From Acinetobacter courvalinii (lineage in GTDB: Bacteria; Pseudomonadota; Gammaproteobacteria; Pseudomonadales; Moraxellaceae): a stretch of DNA of 64,000 bases. The notes beneath the pieces are model-generated. The model did no database searches. It was not told the origin of the DNA and saw only the letters and a list, made by a program, of their open reading frames with translations. The translations under genes and the position numbers were made by a program. Below are positions 56,272 through 63,884 of the stretch, piece by piece. Where the stretch lies: the NCBI RefSeq assembly GCF_014635545.1, contig NZ_BMDA01000001.1:326739-390738 (forward strand), read 5' to 3'. The stretch's first letter is position 1; each line of letters starts with the position of its first letter.

Positions 56272-57132
56272 ATGGCTGAATTGTTAGGGGTGGGTCTTGG
56301 GTTAAGGCGTGAATTTATTGATGAATTTTTAAATGCTGAGACACATCCCGATTTTATCGAAGTGGCTCCTGAAAACTGGATGGGCTTTGGTGGTCGGCAT
56401 GCCAAGCTGCTTGGACAATGTGTTGAGAAAGCCCCTTTAATCTGTCATGGACTATCTTTATCGATTGGTGGGCCGTATCCACTCAATCTTGAATTTCTCC
56501 AGCAGGTTAAAAAATTTCTACAACGCTATCAAGTACCGATTTATTCAGAACATTTAAGTTATACCCATGATGGTGGTTATTTATATGATTTATTACCAAT
56601 TCCGATGACACAAGCAGCGGTTGAATATGTAGCTGAACGAATTTTACGTGTGCAAGATATTTTAGGGCAGCGGCTTGTGATCGAAAATGTCTCCACCTAT
56701 TTAATGCCCAATGCAGAAATGAGTGAAGCCGAATTTGTGCGTGAAGTACTGCTAAAAGCAGACTGTGAATTACTACTGGATGTGAATAATATCTATGTGA
56801 ATAGCATGAATCATGACAGTGATGCTTATGCATTTATTGACGCAATGCCGAAAGAGCGAATTCGTTACTTACATATTGCGGGACATGAACAAGTTGAACA
56901 AAACCTGTTGATCGACACCCATGGTGCTGAAATTAGTGATCCAGTTTGGCAACTCCTTCGATATACCTATCAGGTTTGTGGAGTTAAACCCACATTACTG
57001 GAACGAGACTTTAATATTCCATCATGGCAACAGTTACTAGATGAATTGACCAGTATCAAAAATATGCAGCAGGAGGGTCGTGATGAAGGCAAAGCCAATA
57101 TCCTTTCATACCACGCAGCGACAGTTTTGTGA
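56272..57132 (+). CDS. bufB: DUF692 multinuclear iron oxygenase (bufferin-modifying enzyme)
   Basis: 286 residues, TIM-barrel MNIO family. Probable iron ligands are H59 (ICHGLSLSIGG), H94 (YSEHLSYTHDGG), E138 (VIENVSTY), D170/N173 (LLLDVNNIYVN), H201/H205 (HIAGHE), D215 (IDTHG) and E244 (LLERDF). It should oxidise Cys of the upstream precursor to thiooxazole or related groups. GGAG precedes the start. It overlaps the DUF2063 gene by 53 bases, so the pair is translationally coupled. Confidence 0.93.
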   Translation: MAELLGVGLGLRREFIDEFLNAETHPDFIEVAPENWMGFGGRHAKLLGQCVEKAPLICHGLSLSIGGPYPLNLEFLQQVKKFLQRYQVPIYSEHLSYTHDGGYLYDLLPIPMTQAAVEYVAERILRVQDILGQRLVIENVSTYLMPNAEMSEAEFVREVLLKADCELLLDVNNIYVNSMNHDSDAYAFIDAMPKERIRYLHIAGHEQVEQNLLIDTHGAEISDPVWQLLRYTYQVCGVKPTLLERDFNIPSWQQLLDELTSIKNMQQEGRDEGKANILSYHAATVL

Positions 57133-57835
57133 CTGGATTCGTGATCCTGAATTAGAGCTACCACAAAACTTTTCAGCGCAGCGTATGCAGGTCTATCGTG
57201 ATTTATTATTTAATAATATTGGTTCATTTATCAATTTAGTTTTTCCAGTTGCACGTAGCATGTTGAAGGAGCCGAAATGGCAACCGTTATTAGCAGAATT
57301 TTTTCAGAAATCACAGTGCCAATCAGCGTTATACAATGATATTTCTTTACAGTTTCGAGAATACTTAAGCACTCAGCAACATCCTGTACTGCAAGAATTT
57401 CCTTGGTTGGCAGAGTTATTACAATATGAATGGCTTGAACTCTATTTAGATACGGTAGAAATCGAAATGCCGATTCTGGCAGAAGATCAAGACTGGCAAT
57501 TGACTACCCAAGTTTGGGTATTGGCCTATCAATATCCCGTTTATAACTGGACAACAACCATGAGGATTGAACAGGTGGAACAAGCGCCAAGCGCTATTCT
57601 GGTATGGCGGAATGAACTTGATCAGGTCTGTGTTGAGGTCGTGTCACCTTTATACGCTGCGATGATCGAATTGATCCAACAGAATAGGGAGATTGAACAA
57701 GCGCTACAACAATTGATTAAATCAGTACTTTCTGATTTTGATGAAGAGGAGGTGCAACTACAAATCTATGGGTTAAAAGCATTCTTAACTCGGTTAAGAT
57801 TAATTCACGTTCCGCATAATAATGATGAGATATAG
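57080..57835 (+). CDS. bufC: DUF2063 partner protein of the MNIO enzyme
   Basis: 251 residues (GTG 57080 or ATG 57083). The DUF2063 N-terminal domain is at about 10-105: TTQRQFCDWIRDPELELPQN, then MQVYRDLLFNNIGSFINLVF. This protein binds the precursor and the MNIO enzyme in characterised systems. The C-terminal half is an alpha/beta domain. The stop is two bases before the sigma factor gene. Confidence 0.92.
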   Translation: MMKAKPISFHTTQRQFCDWIRDPELELPQNFSAQRMQVYRDLLFNNIGSFINLVFPVARSMLKEPKWQPLLAEFFQKSQCQSALYNDISLQFREYLSTQQHPVLQEFPWLAELLQYEWLELYLDTVEIEMPILAEDQDWQLTTQVWVLAYQYPVYNWTTTMRIEQVEQAPSAILVWRNELDQVCVEVVSPLYAAMIELIQQNREIEQALQQLIKSVLSDFDEEEVQLQIYGLKAFLTRLRLIHVPHNNDEI

Positions 57836-57837
57836 GG

Positions 57838-58458
57838 ATGAATTCAGCTTCAGCACCAGATCATGATGATCTATTCCATCAATTGCACAATCCTGCTTTT
57901 TTACAAGATTTAAGACAGCAAATGATTAAATTTGCTGTCTTGCAGCTTGCTTCATTGCCGCAGGCGGAAGATGTGGTTCAGGAGGCGTTGACCAGTGCAT
58001 TTCAGCATCTGGATTCATTTACAGGACGGGCGGCTTTTAAAACTTGGGTATTTGCGATTCTTAAAAATAAGATTATTGATTTGATTCGGCAGAAATCTCG
58101 TTTGGTTAGTATGAGTGAACTCTTTAAGGATGAAGAAAGTGAACTCAGTATAGAGGCGTTATTTGATGCTTCAGGGCATTGGCATAAATATGAAGCGCCA
58201 CAAGCATGGCTAAGCCCGGAAGAGATGATGGAGCAACAAGATTTCTGGATAGTCTTTGATGCTTGTCTCAATCATTTACCTGCAAAATATGCGCAGGTAT
58301 TTATGCTGCGTGAAATGATTGAGCTGAGTAGCACTGAAATTTGCGAGAAGCTTGAACTGACGGTTTCACATTTTAATGTGCTGATGTATCGCAGCCGAAC
58401 ACGACTGCGGGAATGCTTGGAAAATAAATGGTTATTGCAGGAGGATTGCTCATGTTGA
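57838..58458 (+). CDS. ECF sigma factor of the bufferin locus
   Basis: 206 residues. Region 2: AEDVVQEALTSAFQHLDSFT followed by FKTWVFAILKNKIIDLIRQK. A longer linker (SMSELFKDEESELSIEALFD) follows, then region 4: LPAKYAQVFMLREMIELSST and LELTVSHFNVLMYRSRTRLR. It ends CSC, and the zinc-finger gene overlaps by 7 bases. It likely drives the two matching promoters near 55765 and 55842. Confidence 0.93.
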   Translation: MNSASAPDHDDLFHQLHNPAFLQDLRQQMIKFAVLQLASLPQAEDVVQEALTSAFQHLDSFTGRAAFKTWVFAILKNKIIDLIRQKSRLVSMSELFKDEESELSIEALFDASGHWHKYEAPQAWLSPEEMMEQQDFWIVFDACLNHLPAKYAQVFMLREMIELSSTEICEKLELTVSHFNVLMYRSRTRLRECLENKWLLQEDCSC

Positions 58459-58631
58459 CATGCCGCCAAGCCACTCAATTATTATCTGAAAAACAGGATA
58501 GGCCTTTACTACTCCTTGAACAGAGTAATTTACAATTGCATTTATTCGCTTGTCGCTCTTGCCGCCGTTATGGAAAGCAGATAAGGACCTTGTCTCAACT
58601 TTCAAAAGAATTTAAGAAAGTTGATCGTTAA
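58452..58631 (+). CDS. Zinc-finger (zf-HC2) anti-sigma candidate
   Basis: 59 residues from ATG 58452, overlapping the sigma gene. MLTCRQATQLLSE and HLFACRSCRRYGK give the C...H-x3-C-x2-C zinc pattern of zf-HC2 anti-sigma domains. It has no membrane span, so it would be a soluble sensor. Overlap with the sigma gene supports a paired regulator. Confidence 0.85.
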   Translation: MLTCRQATQLLSEKQDRPLLLLEQSNLQLHLFACRSCRRYGKQIRTLSQLSKEFKKVDR

Positions 58632-58635
58632 TTAT

Positions 58636-58656
58636 TAGGGGAGGTTTATCCCCCTA
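58636..58656 (+). terminator. Hairpin after bufferin operon
   Basis: TAGGGG and CCCCTA, 6-bp stem, directly after the last stop. No strong T run. Confidence 0.5.
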
Positions 58657-58776
58657 GACATGCATTTAGTTATATAAAAGAACACATTGATTGCAAAATT
58701 AACAATAAAATTTACATAATTCTCGTAATCTAATTTAAATAATTATACTCATTAAGATATAGGGGAGGATAACGTA

Positions 58777-59274
58777 ATGCCACAGTATTTACGTATTGCT
58801 GAAAATATTTATAGGTATTTTGAAAAAAATAAAAAATTTAATACTACACTTCCAGACTGTTTAAATATGATAATTAAGCAGTTACGAGAGGAGCTAAAAG
58901 ATACAGATCTTAAGCTACTTTACAATTATATAGACTTTGTAGAAGGCTTTTATAAGGAACCTCCAGATGGACGAATCAGTATTGATGTCAGTCTAGTTCC
59001 CAGCTATAAGAACAAAGATGAATTTATTCTTTGGCTGGCAAGTTTTATTGAGAAAAATACAGAGGGAGGTGTAAAAAGGTTACCTCCTATTTTTGACGAA
59101 ATCCCACCTGAATTTTCTTTTGAAAAAAATATGAAAGAAATATTTAGAGAAAATGGAAAGGCATCTTTTGATGTAAATGATAAAAGTTTCTTTAATAAAA
59201 ATGAAGATGAAGTTGCACAATTAATAGATTCATATTTTAAGAGTGATGAATATGAACATTTTAAGAATAGTTAG
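58777..59274 (+). CDS. Acidic protein of unknown function
   Basis: 165 residues, rich in Glu, Asp, Lys and Phe. It has helix-like sequence at the start and a charged C-terminus (EDEVAQLIDSYFKSDEYEHF). A strong GGGGAGG ribosome site lies ten bases before ATG. Size and composition resemble immunity proteins, but no toxin is next to it and the family is not recognised. Confidence 0.65.
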   Translation: MPQYLRIAENIYRYFEKNKKFNTTLPDCLNMIIKQLREELKDTDLKLLYNYIDFVEGFYKEPPDGRISIDVSLVPSYKNKDEFILWLASFIEKNTEGGVKRLPPIFDEIPPEFSFEKNMKEIFRENGKASFDVNDKSFFNKNEDEVAQLIDSYFKSDEYEHFKNS

Positions 59275-59450
59275 AGTCTTGATTCTAGGAAGACTTATGT
59301 TTAAATTCATAAAAGTGTATAGATAAAAACTAGATTTTTCTATTTTTTAACTAAATATAATATAGTTATAATTGATTAAAGATTGAGTCTTAAATTCAGA
59401 AAGTGTATATTGGTATTTGATTGTATAGAGTTCACAACTATTCAATCATA

Positions 59451-59478
59451 GAAAGCTCATCGAAAGGTGGGCTTTTAA
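59451..59478 (+). terminator. Hairpin terminator-like element
   Basis: AGCTCA and TGGGCT (one G-T pair) followed by TTTT; similar to the element at 59777-59801, which has a close loop sequence. Confidence 0.55.
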
Positions 59479-59519
59479 TTTATGTGTTAAGCTGTGAGTC
59501 ATAATTCCAAGGATAAGTT

Positions 59520-59753
59520 ATGATGCACATCTGTATAGGTGGTGATTTAGACGGTGAAGTTGTCATTAACCGCTTAGGGACATACTTTAAAGCAAGTGAA
59601 ATAAATCCTTGCAAAAAATCTACTTACAATCGGCAAAGTTACATCGTGGGTGAAAAAACATATATTTTTTGGGTTTGTGCTGAGTTACCTTATGCAGAAA
59701 CAACAAGGACGGCGAATAATTACTTAGCCCAAAAATATTCATATCTTTCGTAA
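59520..59753 (+). CDS. Small protein, member 1 of a local ~80-residue family
   Basis: 77 residues with AAGGATAAG before ATG. Key pattern: HICIGGDLDGEVV at the start, a Tyr/Cys/Lys-rich middle, then TYIFWVCAELPYAETT and NNYLAQKY. The same pattern is found in the genes at 61277 and 62128. No known domain is recognised. Confidence 0.7.
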   Translation: MMHICIGGDLDGEVVINRLGTYFKASEINPCKKSTYNRQSYIVGEKTYIFWVCAELPYAETTRTANNYLAQKYSYLS

Positions 59754-59776
59754 TTTAGTTTTTATAAAAGGATACA

Positions 59777-59801
59777 GCTCATCGGAAGGTGAGCTTTTTG
59801 T
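59777..59801 (+). terminator. Rho-independent terminator after family member 1
   Basis: AGCTCA, TCGGAAGG-type loop, TGAGCT, then TTTT. Confidence 0.8.
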
Positions 59802-60039
59802 AGAGGGAGTGCCCGAAAGAAAAATGTTAGTTGAAGGGTAAAATGCTAAAAAAATTAAAAAAGCCCCTCAGATCTGAGAGACTAGTCATATCAATTTTAG
59901 GGAATGAATGGTTTTAATTTCTAAATAACTAAACAAATCAAATTGATAATAGTAGTTAAACGTAAAATAAATTAGTGCACTAATTTATTCTTAATAGTAG
60001 CAGCAAATTAAATAACTCTAAAGCGCTGTTAATAAGAAA

Positions 60040-60216
60040 TTATTTGTTGTTAGGATCTGGCTGTTCATTATTTTCTGGCTGATCTTTATCAGTGCCAGGA
60101 ACTTGTGAAGGTTTAGATTCAGTAGGGGAGTTTACTTCTGTATGCTCATTCGATTGAGCTTTAATCGTATTTGCATGGCTAGTTGTATTTTGTGAGAAAC
60201 TTTTAAAACCTGACAT
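60040..60216 (-). CDS. 58-residue disordered hydrophilic protein
   Basis: ATG 60216 to TAA 60040 on the minus strand, reading MSGFKSFSQNTTSHANTIKA, then many Gln, Asn, Glu, Pro and Ser residues (PSQVPGTDKDQPENNEQPDP). The ribosome site is weak (AAGAAG). Clean frame with no hydrophobic stretch; likely intrinsically disordered. Function unknown. Confidence 0.55.
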   Translation of the reverse strand: MSGFKSFSQNTTSHANTIKAQSNEHTEVNSPTESKPSQVPGTDKDQPENNEQPDPNNK

Positions 60217-60566
60217 TTTTATCTTCTTAACTTCACTGTGGAGAGCCCATAGTACGCTTTAAAAGCCGTTACACTACGGTAGTTTTAAGATCTATATGTG
60301 TTGATATGTGCGATAGATGGTATTTATCTCGATGAAATATTTCACAAATAAAATCAATTATATATAACTACTTGAGTCTTATCAGTTAAAGATTGAAAAC
60401 ATACTCTATAAATTTCAAGTAGGGTTACATAAAGCACACATATATATTTTTATTCAGGAGTTCCTTTAAAAATTCTGCAAAATAATAAAAATTGATAGTT
60501 AGAAAATTATAGTTTGTATAAATGTACTTCTCGGCATACTATGATTGATTAAACTGGAGCATATTG
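60217..60566. other. AT-rich intergenic region
   Basis: 350 bp with no gene or clear structure. It contains the promoters of the two divergent small genes. Confidence 0.5.
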
Positions 60567-60776
60567 ATGCTAAAAGACATTACAGTTGTTGACTATCAGG
60601 GTAGCGAAAGAAGAGCACAGGCATGCTATCTAGAGGAAAATACTGAAATTACACTTTCAAGAAAACGTATCCAAAGTGAAAAAATTGAATATATTTTGAT
60701 TAAAGGTGAAATTATTTATCCCACTTTAGATTGGGTTTTTAATAGTTCAGATGGTAGTAGCTACTATATAAAATGA
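60567..60776 (+). CDS. Small hypothetical protein
   Basis: 69 residues from ATG 60567 (CTGGAGC eight bases upstream; TTG 60564 is also in frame). Mostly beta-like: MLKDITVVDYQGSERRAQAC, then SEKIEYILIKGEIIYPTLDW. A terminator follows directly. Family not recognised. Confidence 0.6.
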   Translation: MLKDITVVDYQGSERRAQACYLEENTEITLSRKRIQSEKIEYILIKGEIIYPTLDWVFNSSDGSSYYIK

Positions 60777-60779
60777 AAA

Positions 60780-60801
60780 GAACCGCTTCGGCGGTTTTTT
60801 T
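60780..60801 (+). terminator. Rho-independent terminator
   Basis: AACCGC, TTCG, GCGGTT, then T run. Follows the small gene at 60567-60776. Confidence 0.9.
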
Positions 60802-60866
60802 GTGAATTCTTAAATATTGTTAAAAAAACTTAATAAACTTGTATGTTTTGTAAACATGCTTTATTA

Positions 60867-60895
60867 GTGCCAATGTGCCAATGTGCCAATGTGCC
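60867..60895. repeat. 8-bp tandem repeat (GTGCCAAT)3.6
   Basis: Three perfect GTGCCAAT units and GTGCC. It lies 23 bases before the next small gene, so copy number could alter its leader. Confidence 0.9.
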
Positions 60896-60917
60896 TAAGT
60901 CTTAAGGGATTAGATAA

Positions 60918-61091
60918 GTGATTAAATATATTCCAGATCTTGATCAGGAAGAAGAGACTTTAATTACGGCTAAAGTTGATGCCGCCTTAGAGAGACTTAA
61001 AAAAAGGATGAAAGAAAATAGAATTGTGTACGTAGATGAGGAGTTGAAAATCTCGTTAACATTCAAAGTTGAAACTCATATTCGAAGTTAA
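60918..61091 (+). CDS. 57-residue charged protein with GTG start
   Basis: GTG 60918 to TAA 61089. It reads VIKYIPDLDQEEETLITAKV, then DAALERLKKRMKENRIVYVD and ends ETHIRS. Helical and charged, with a good coding look but a weak ribosome site (AAGGGAT). Family not recognised. Confidence 0.5.
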   Translation: MIKYIPDLDQEEETLITAKVDAALERLKKRMKENRIVYVDEELKISLTFKVETHIRS

Positions 61092-61129
61092 CCAATCATA
61101 ATTAATCAAAGGATAAGTTTTATCAAGAA

Positions 61130-61270
61130 TTAGTAAAACTTTTATTCGGATGGTAGTAATGCCCGTCAACAAGCTGAGCGTATTTCTTCACGAAAAATCC
61201 TGTTAATAACATGTGTTAGCAGGGCTTTTGATTTTCTGTGGTATAAGAGTGTATCCACTAATTACAAGAG
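61130..61270 (+). other. Coding-like fragment without start
   Basis: The plus-strand frame at about 61136-61190 reads NFYSDGSNARQQAERISSRK, which looks like protein from a lost larger gene. It runs into noncoding sequence. No start codon or ribosome site is present. Confidence 0.35.
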
Positions 61271-61276
61271 GGATAT

Positions 61277-61513
61277 ATGTCTGACAACTCAACTAAATGG
61301 CTGTGTGTTGGTGGTGTTTTAAGTGGAGAATGGAGGGATCAGCAAATGGATGCCTTTGATGTTGATCCTGATGATTTAGACACTCATAGTTATGAACCAA
61401 TGAGGCTTAGAAACCCTGCTACTAAACAAGAGCAGTATTTCTTTGTATACACTGAATTGAAAGAAGATGCTTATGAAAGGGCGATAAATTTTGCTCTATA
61501 CAAAAATCAATAA
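61277..61513 (+). CDS. Small protein, member 2 of the local ~80-residue family
   Basis: 78 residues with AGAGGG before ATG. The family pattern appears as KWLCVGGVLSGEWRDQQ, a Asp-rich middle (DAFDVDPDDLDTHSYEPM) and QYFFVYTELKEDAYERAINF. Acidic. Terminator follows. Confidence 0.7.
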   Translation: MSDNSTKWLCVGGVLSGEWRDQQMDAFDVDPDDLDTHSYEPMRLRNPATKQEQYFFVYTELKEDAYERAINFALYKNQ

Positions 61514-61516
61514 GAT

Positions 61517-61541
61517 GAAAGAGCACTTAGGTGCTCTTTTT
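61517..61541 (+). terminator. Rho-independent terminator after family member 2
   Basis: AAGAGCAC, TTAG, GTGCTCTT, then TTT. Confidence 0.9.
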
Positions 61542-62127
61542 ATCAGCGAAGGTTATGAACACTCTATCATATTTTTAATTGACAAGAATATATCTAGCAC
61601 AAAGCTAGCCGAATAGGGAATAGAGTATCTATTAAGTAATTTTGTATAGGGATGAAAATTAAATAATATACGTAAAACTCTCTGTCAAAGATTTTACTAT
61701 TTATTTTAAGTAAAAAATTCTTATGCTATCAATAATATACTTATATTTTAAAAGCCTATATTAAAAATTGGTTTTAAAAAATATTTATTATAATCATGTG
61801 GTTATTGATAAATTGAATCCTTTGGAAGCTTTGGCCACTTTATTATTTTTTAGCTTCATTGAAGTAAAAGCTTAGAATGGTTCCAGATCCGCATGATCTC
61901 GAATGATCCTGAAATGAATACAGTGTGTGATCGTTTCTATAGGGGGCTGAACCCGATGCTTCCTCTTCACTTTTATTCTCTCTTTGGGAGTGACCCAAAC
62001 CCTTTTGTAGAAATTAATTTGTTATGAGAATTAAGGATTTAAAAATAGAAATTGATTCCGTAAAAATAATAAAAGTAGCGCTTATAGATAATAAATGTAA
62101 GCAAAAATCTGAATCTGAAAGGTTCAT
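61542..62127. other. Long AT-rich gap with an orphan coding fragment
   Basis: About 590 bp without an intact gene. Most is very AT-rich. The segment 61862-62027 is more GC-rich and coding-like (see separate entry). Confidence 0.5.
61862..62027 (+). pseudogene. Orphan C-terminal coding fragment
   Basis: The frame reads SKSLEWFQIRMISNDPEMNT, then VCDRFYRGLNPMLPLHFYSL and FGSDPNPFVEINLL before TGA 62025. Composition is more GC-rich than the flanks and the sequence looks like the end of a larger globular protein. An internal ATG at 61893 would give 44 residues but lacks a ribosome site. Source gene not recognised. Confidence 0.4.
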
Positions 62128-62391
62128 TTGAATACATGCTATAGTGATTTTTTGTTAGAGAGCCACGAAGTGAATATTTTTATTTCTGGTGTTTTGGATG
62201 GCCAAATTCTACCAATAGAAGAATACAAGTCCGATACTTTCAAAATTTTTCATATGGATACTTCAGAGTGTACTGAATATATTCGTAATGAATTTGAGAA
62301 GGATCATATTACACATATTTTTTGGATACCTGAAAGTCTAGATAGAAAGTATGTATATGAACGAATTGAAAAGTATTTACATGACAAATAA
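62128..62391 (+). CDS. Small protein, member 3 of the local ~80-residue family
   Basis: 87 residues from TTG 62128 with GAAAGG five bases upstream. The pattern appears as VNIFISGVLDGQILPIEEYK, a Cys/Asp-containing middle, and THIFWIPESLDRKYVYERIE with KYLHDK. Longer N-terminus than the other members. Confidence 0.65.
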   Translation: MNTCYSDFLLESHEVNIFISGVLDGQILPIEEYKSDTFKIFHMDTSECTEYIRNEFEKDHITHIFWIPESLDRKYVYERIEKYLHDK

Positions 62392-62407
62392 TCTAAATTT
62401 TTAAAGC

Positions 62408-62439
62408 AAACCCTAAAAACCATATGGTTTTTAGGGTTT
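62408..62439. repeat. Perfect 32-bp palindrome
   Basis: AAACCCTAAAAACCAT joined directly to its reverse complement, no spacer. It lies 17 bases after family member 3 and likely works as a two-way terminator, given the T and A tracts inside the arms. Confidence 0.8.
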
Positions 62440-62629
62440 ATAAATCTAAGTCCATTATTTTTATAAGCTTATTGATGTTTAATAGAGATATTTGGGAAAT
62501 AAAAAATTTATTAACACTCTAGAAAATAAGCAACTCTATAGGAGTTGTTTAGGAGTGGGCATATAGATGAAATGGGCTCAAATTTAAAAAGTTATTGCTA
62601 ATTAAGAATAAACGATATCTTACAATTGC
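62440..62629. other. AT-rich gap
   Basis: No gene or clear structure, between convergent genes. Confidence 0.4.
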
Positions 62630-63274
62630 TTAATACCTATTTGGTCGAAATTTATGCATATCAAATTTGGGTGCCGCTGTGTAATCATCTGGAGAAAATT
62701 CATGTAAAAATTGAGTTGCTTCCTCATTGTCGCATGTTAGCCAGTTGCTTCGCTTGCCCTGTGGAATAACAACAACTGATCTCTTTTCATCTTCAGGGGC
62801 ATGAAACTGCTGCATGAAAGGGTGTGAATCGGCGTTTATTGTAAGCATTGTCATAGAGGTGATTAGCCTACCGTTAATACTTGATTGTTCATATAGCCCA
62901 GCGATTGTAAAAGGCATGCTGTCTTGTCGATAGATACCATACCATATAGCTTTGCCATCTATATATTTTGGTTCATAGATAGTTTCAACAGGTATTAGAC
63001 AGAATTGATTATTCTTCCAAGCATTCTTAAACCAGGGGTTGGTAGCAATTGTCTCAGATCGAGCATTAAATGTATTTTGGACCCTTTCTAAATCCTCAGT
63101 CCAAAAAGGTATTAGACCGAAACGGGCAGAGCGCCATTCAATATCATTATTAGCAGAAATCAAAATTGGGGCATTATAAGTGGGATAAATATTTGAATTG
63201 TAATCGAAAATAGGTTCATAAAGATTGAGAAGATACACACGATTTCTGAAAATTGGTTCGTAATTTGAACACAT
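62630..63274 (-). CDS. SRAP/HMCES-type peptidase (abasic-site shielding protein)
   Basis: 214 residues from ATG 63274, chosen because the catalytic Cys must be residue 2 (MCSNYEPIF); an upstream ATG four codons earlier would bury it. FNARSETIATNPWFKNAWKN and CLIPVETIYEP carry the Asn and Glu of the active site, and QQFHAPEDEKRSVVVI has the His. The family crosslinks abasic sites in single-stranded DNA (YedK). Often found in mobile or stress regions. Confidence 0.9.
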   Translation of the reverse strand: MCSNYEPIFRNRVYLLNLYEPIFDYNSNIYPTYNAPILISANNDIEWRSARFGLIPFWTEDLERVQNTFNARSETIATNPWFKNAWKNNQFCLIPVETIYEPKYIDGKAIWYGIYRQDSMPFTIAGLYEQSSINGRLITSMTMLTINADSHPFMQQFHAPEDEKRSVVVIPQGKRSNWLTCDNEEATQFLHEFSPDDYTAAPKFDMHKFRPNRY

Positions 63275-63506
63275 GTGAACCACCATTTATATATAGTGAA
63301 TGAAATTTAATATAACAAGATTTTGTTGAGAGAAAAATAGTATTTATAATGTTTATTAATATTATAGGCTTATAGTGTTTTTTGGTTTTAATGTAGAGTT
63401 TAAATATATAGTATTACATTTAATTTGATCAAAATGAATACATTTCTTCGAGATAGAGTTAATGTAAGGGTAACTGTATGTTCAGTTGTCTATTATTGAG
63501 ATAATT

Positions 63507-63827
63507 ATGAAAGACGGAATTTATTTGCTTACATTCAAAAGTAGTGATAAAGATTTTGGAAATGGAATACTTGTTGTTGATGATGAGATAGCTAGTGGTG
63601 GAGATACAACCTATTCTTACAATGGATTGATTGAAGAGAATCGGCTAATCTTGAATCTCAATAAGCATAATATAAATGTACATTCTCTTTTTGGAGGTTC
63701 TGGATCACTAAAACTTAATTTAACTTTTCATGAGGATAATCAAGGCTATATATTGCATGGGAATGTTGAAAATTTACAGACTGTACCTTTGCTTGTTCAA
63801 GCAAAATTAATTGGTGATAAAAGTTAG
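63507..63827 (+). CDS. GrlR-like regulatory protein
   Basis: 106 residues from ATG 63507. The opening MKDGIYLLTFKSSDKDFGNG, then ASGGDTTYSYNGLIEENRLI and LHGNVENLQTVPLLVQAKLI follow the GrlR beta-barrel family known from LEE type III secretion control. Here no type III genes exist, so its partner is unknown. Ribosome site weak. Terminator follows. Confidence 0.75.
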   Translation: MKDGIYLLTFKSSDKDFGNGILVVDDEIASGGDTTYSYNGLIEENRLILNLNKHNINVHSLFGGSGSLKLNLTFHEDNQGYILHGNVENLQTVPLLVQAKLIGDKS

Positions 63828-63863
63828 ATTTTTTCATTATTCAAAGTTACTCTTTAAATTAGA

Positions 63864-63884
63864 AAGCCTCTTGCAGGCTTTTTT
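63864..63884 (+). terminator. Rho-independent terminator
   Basis: AAGCCT, CTTGC-type loop, AGGCTT, then TTTT. Follows the GrlR-like gene. Confidence 0.85.

Noticed and set aside
59860-59885. CTCAGATCTGAG palindrome as a terminator
   Set aside because: It lacks flanking T run and extended stem; 12 bp is expected by chance often enough in this region.
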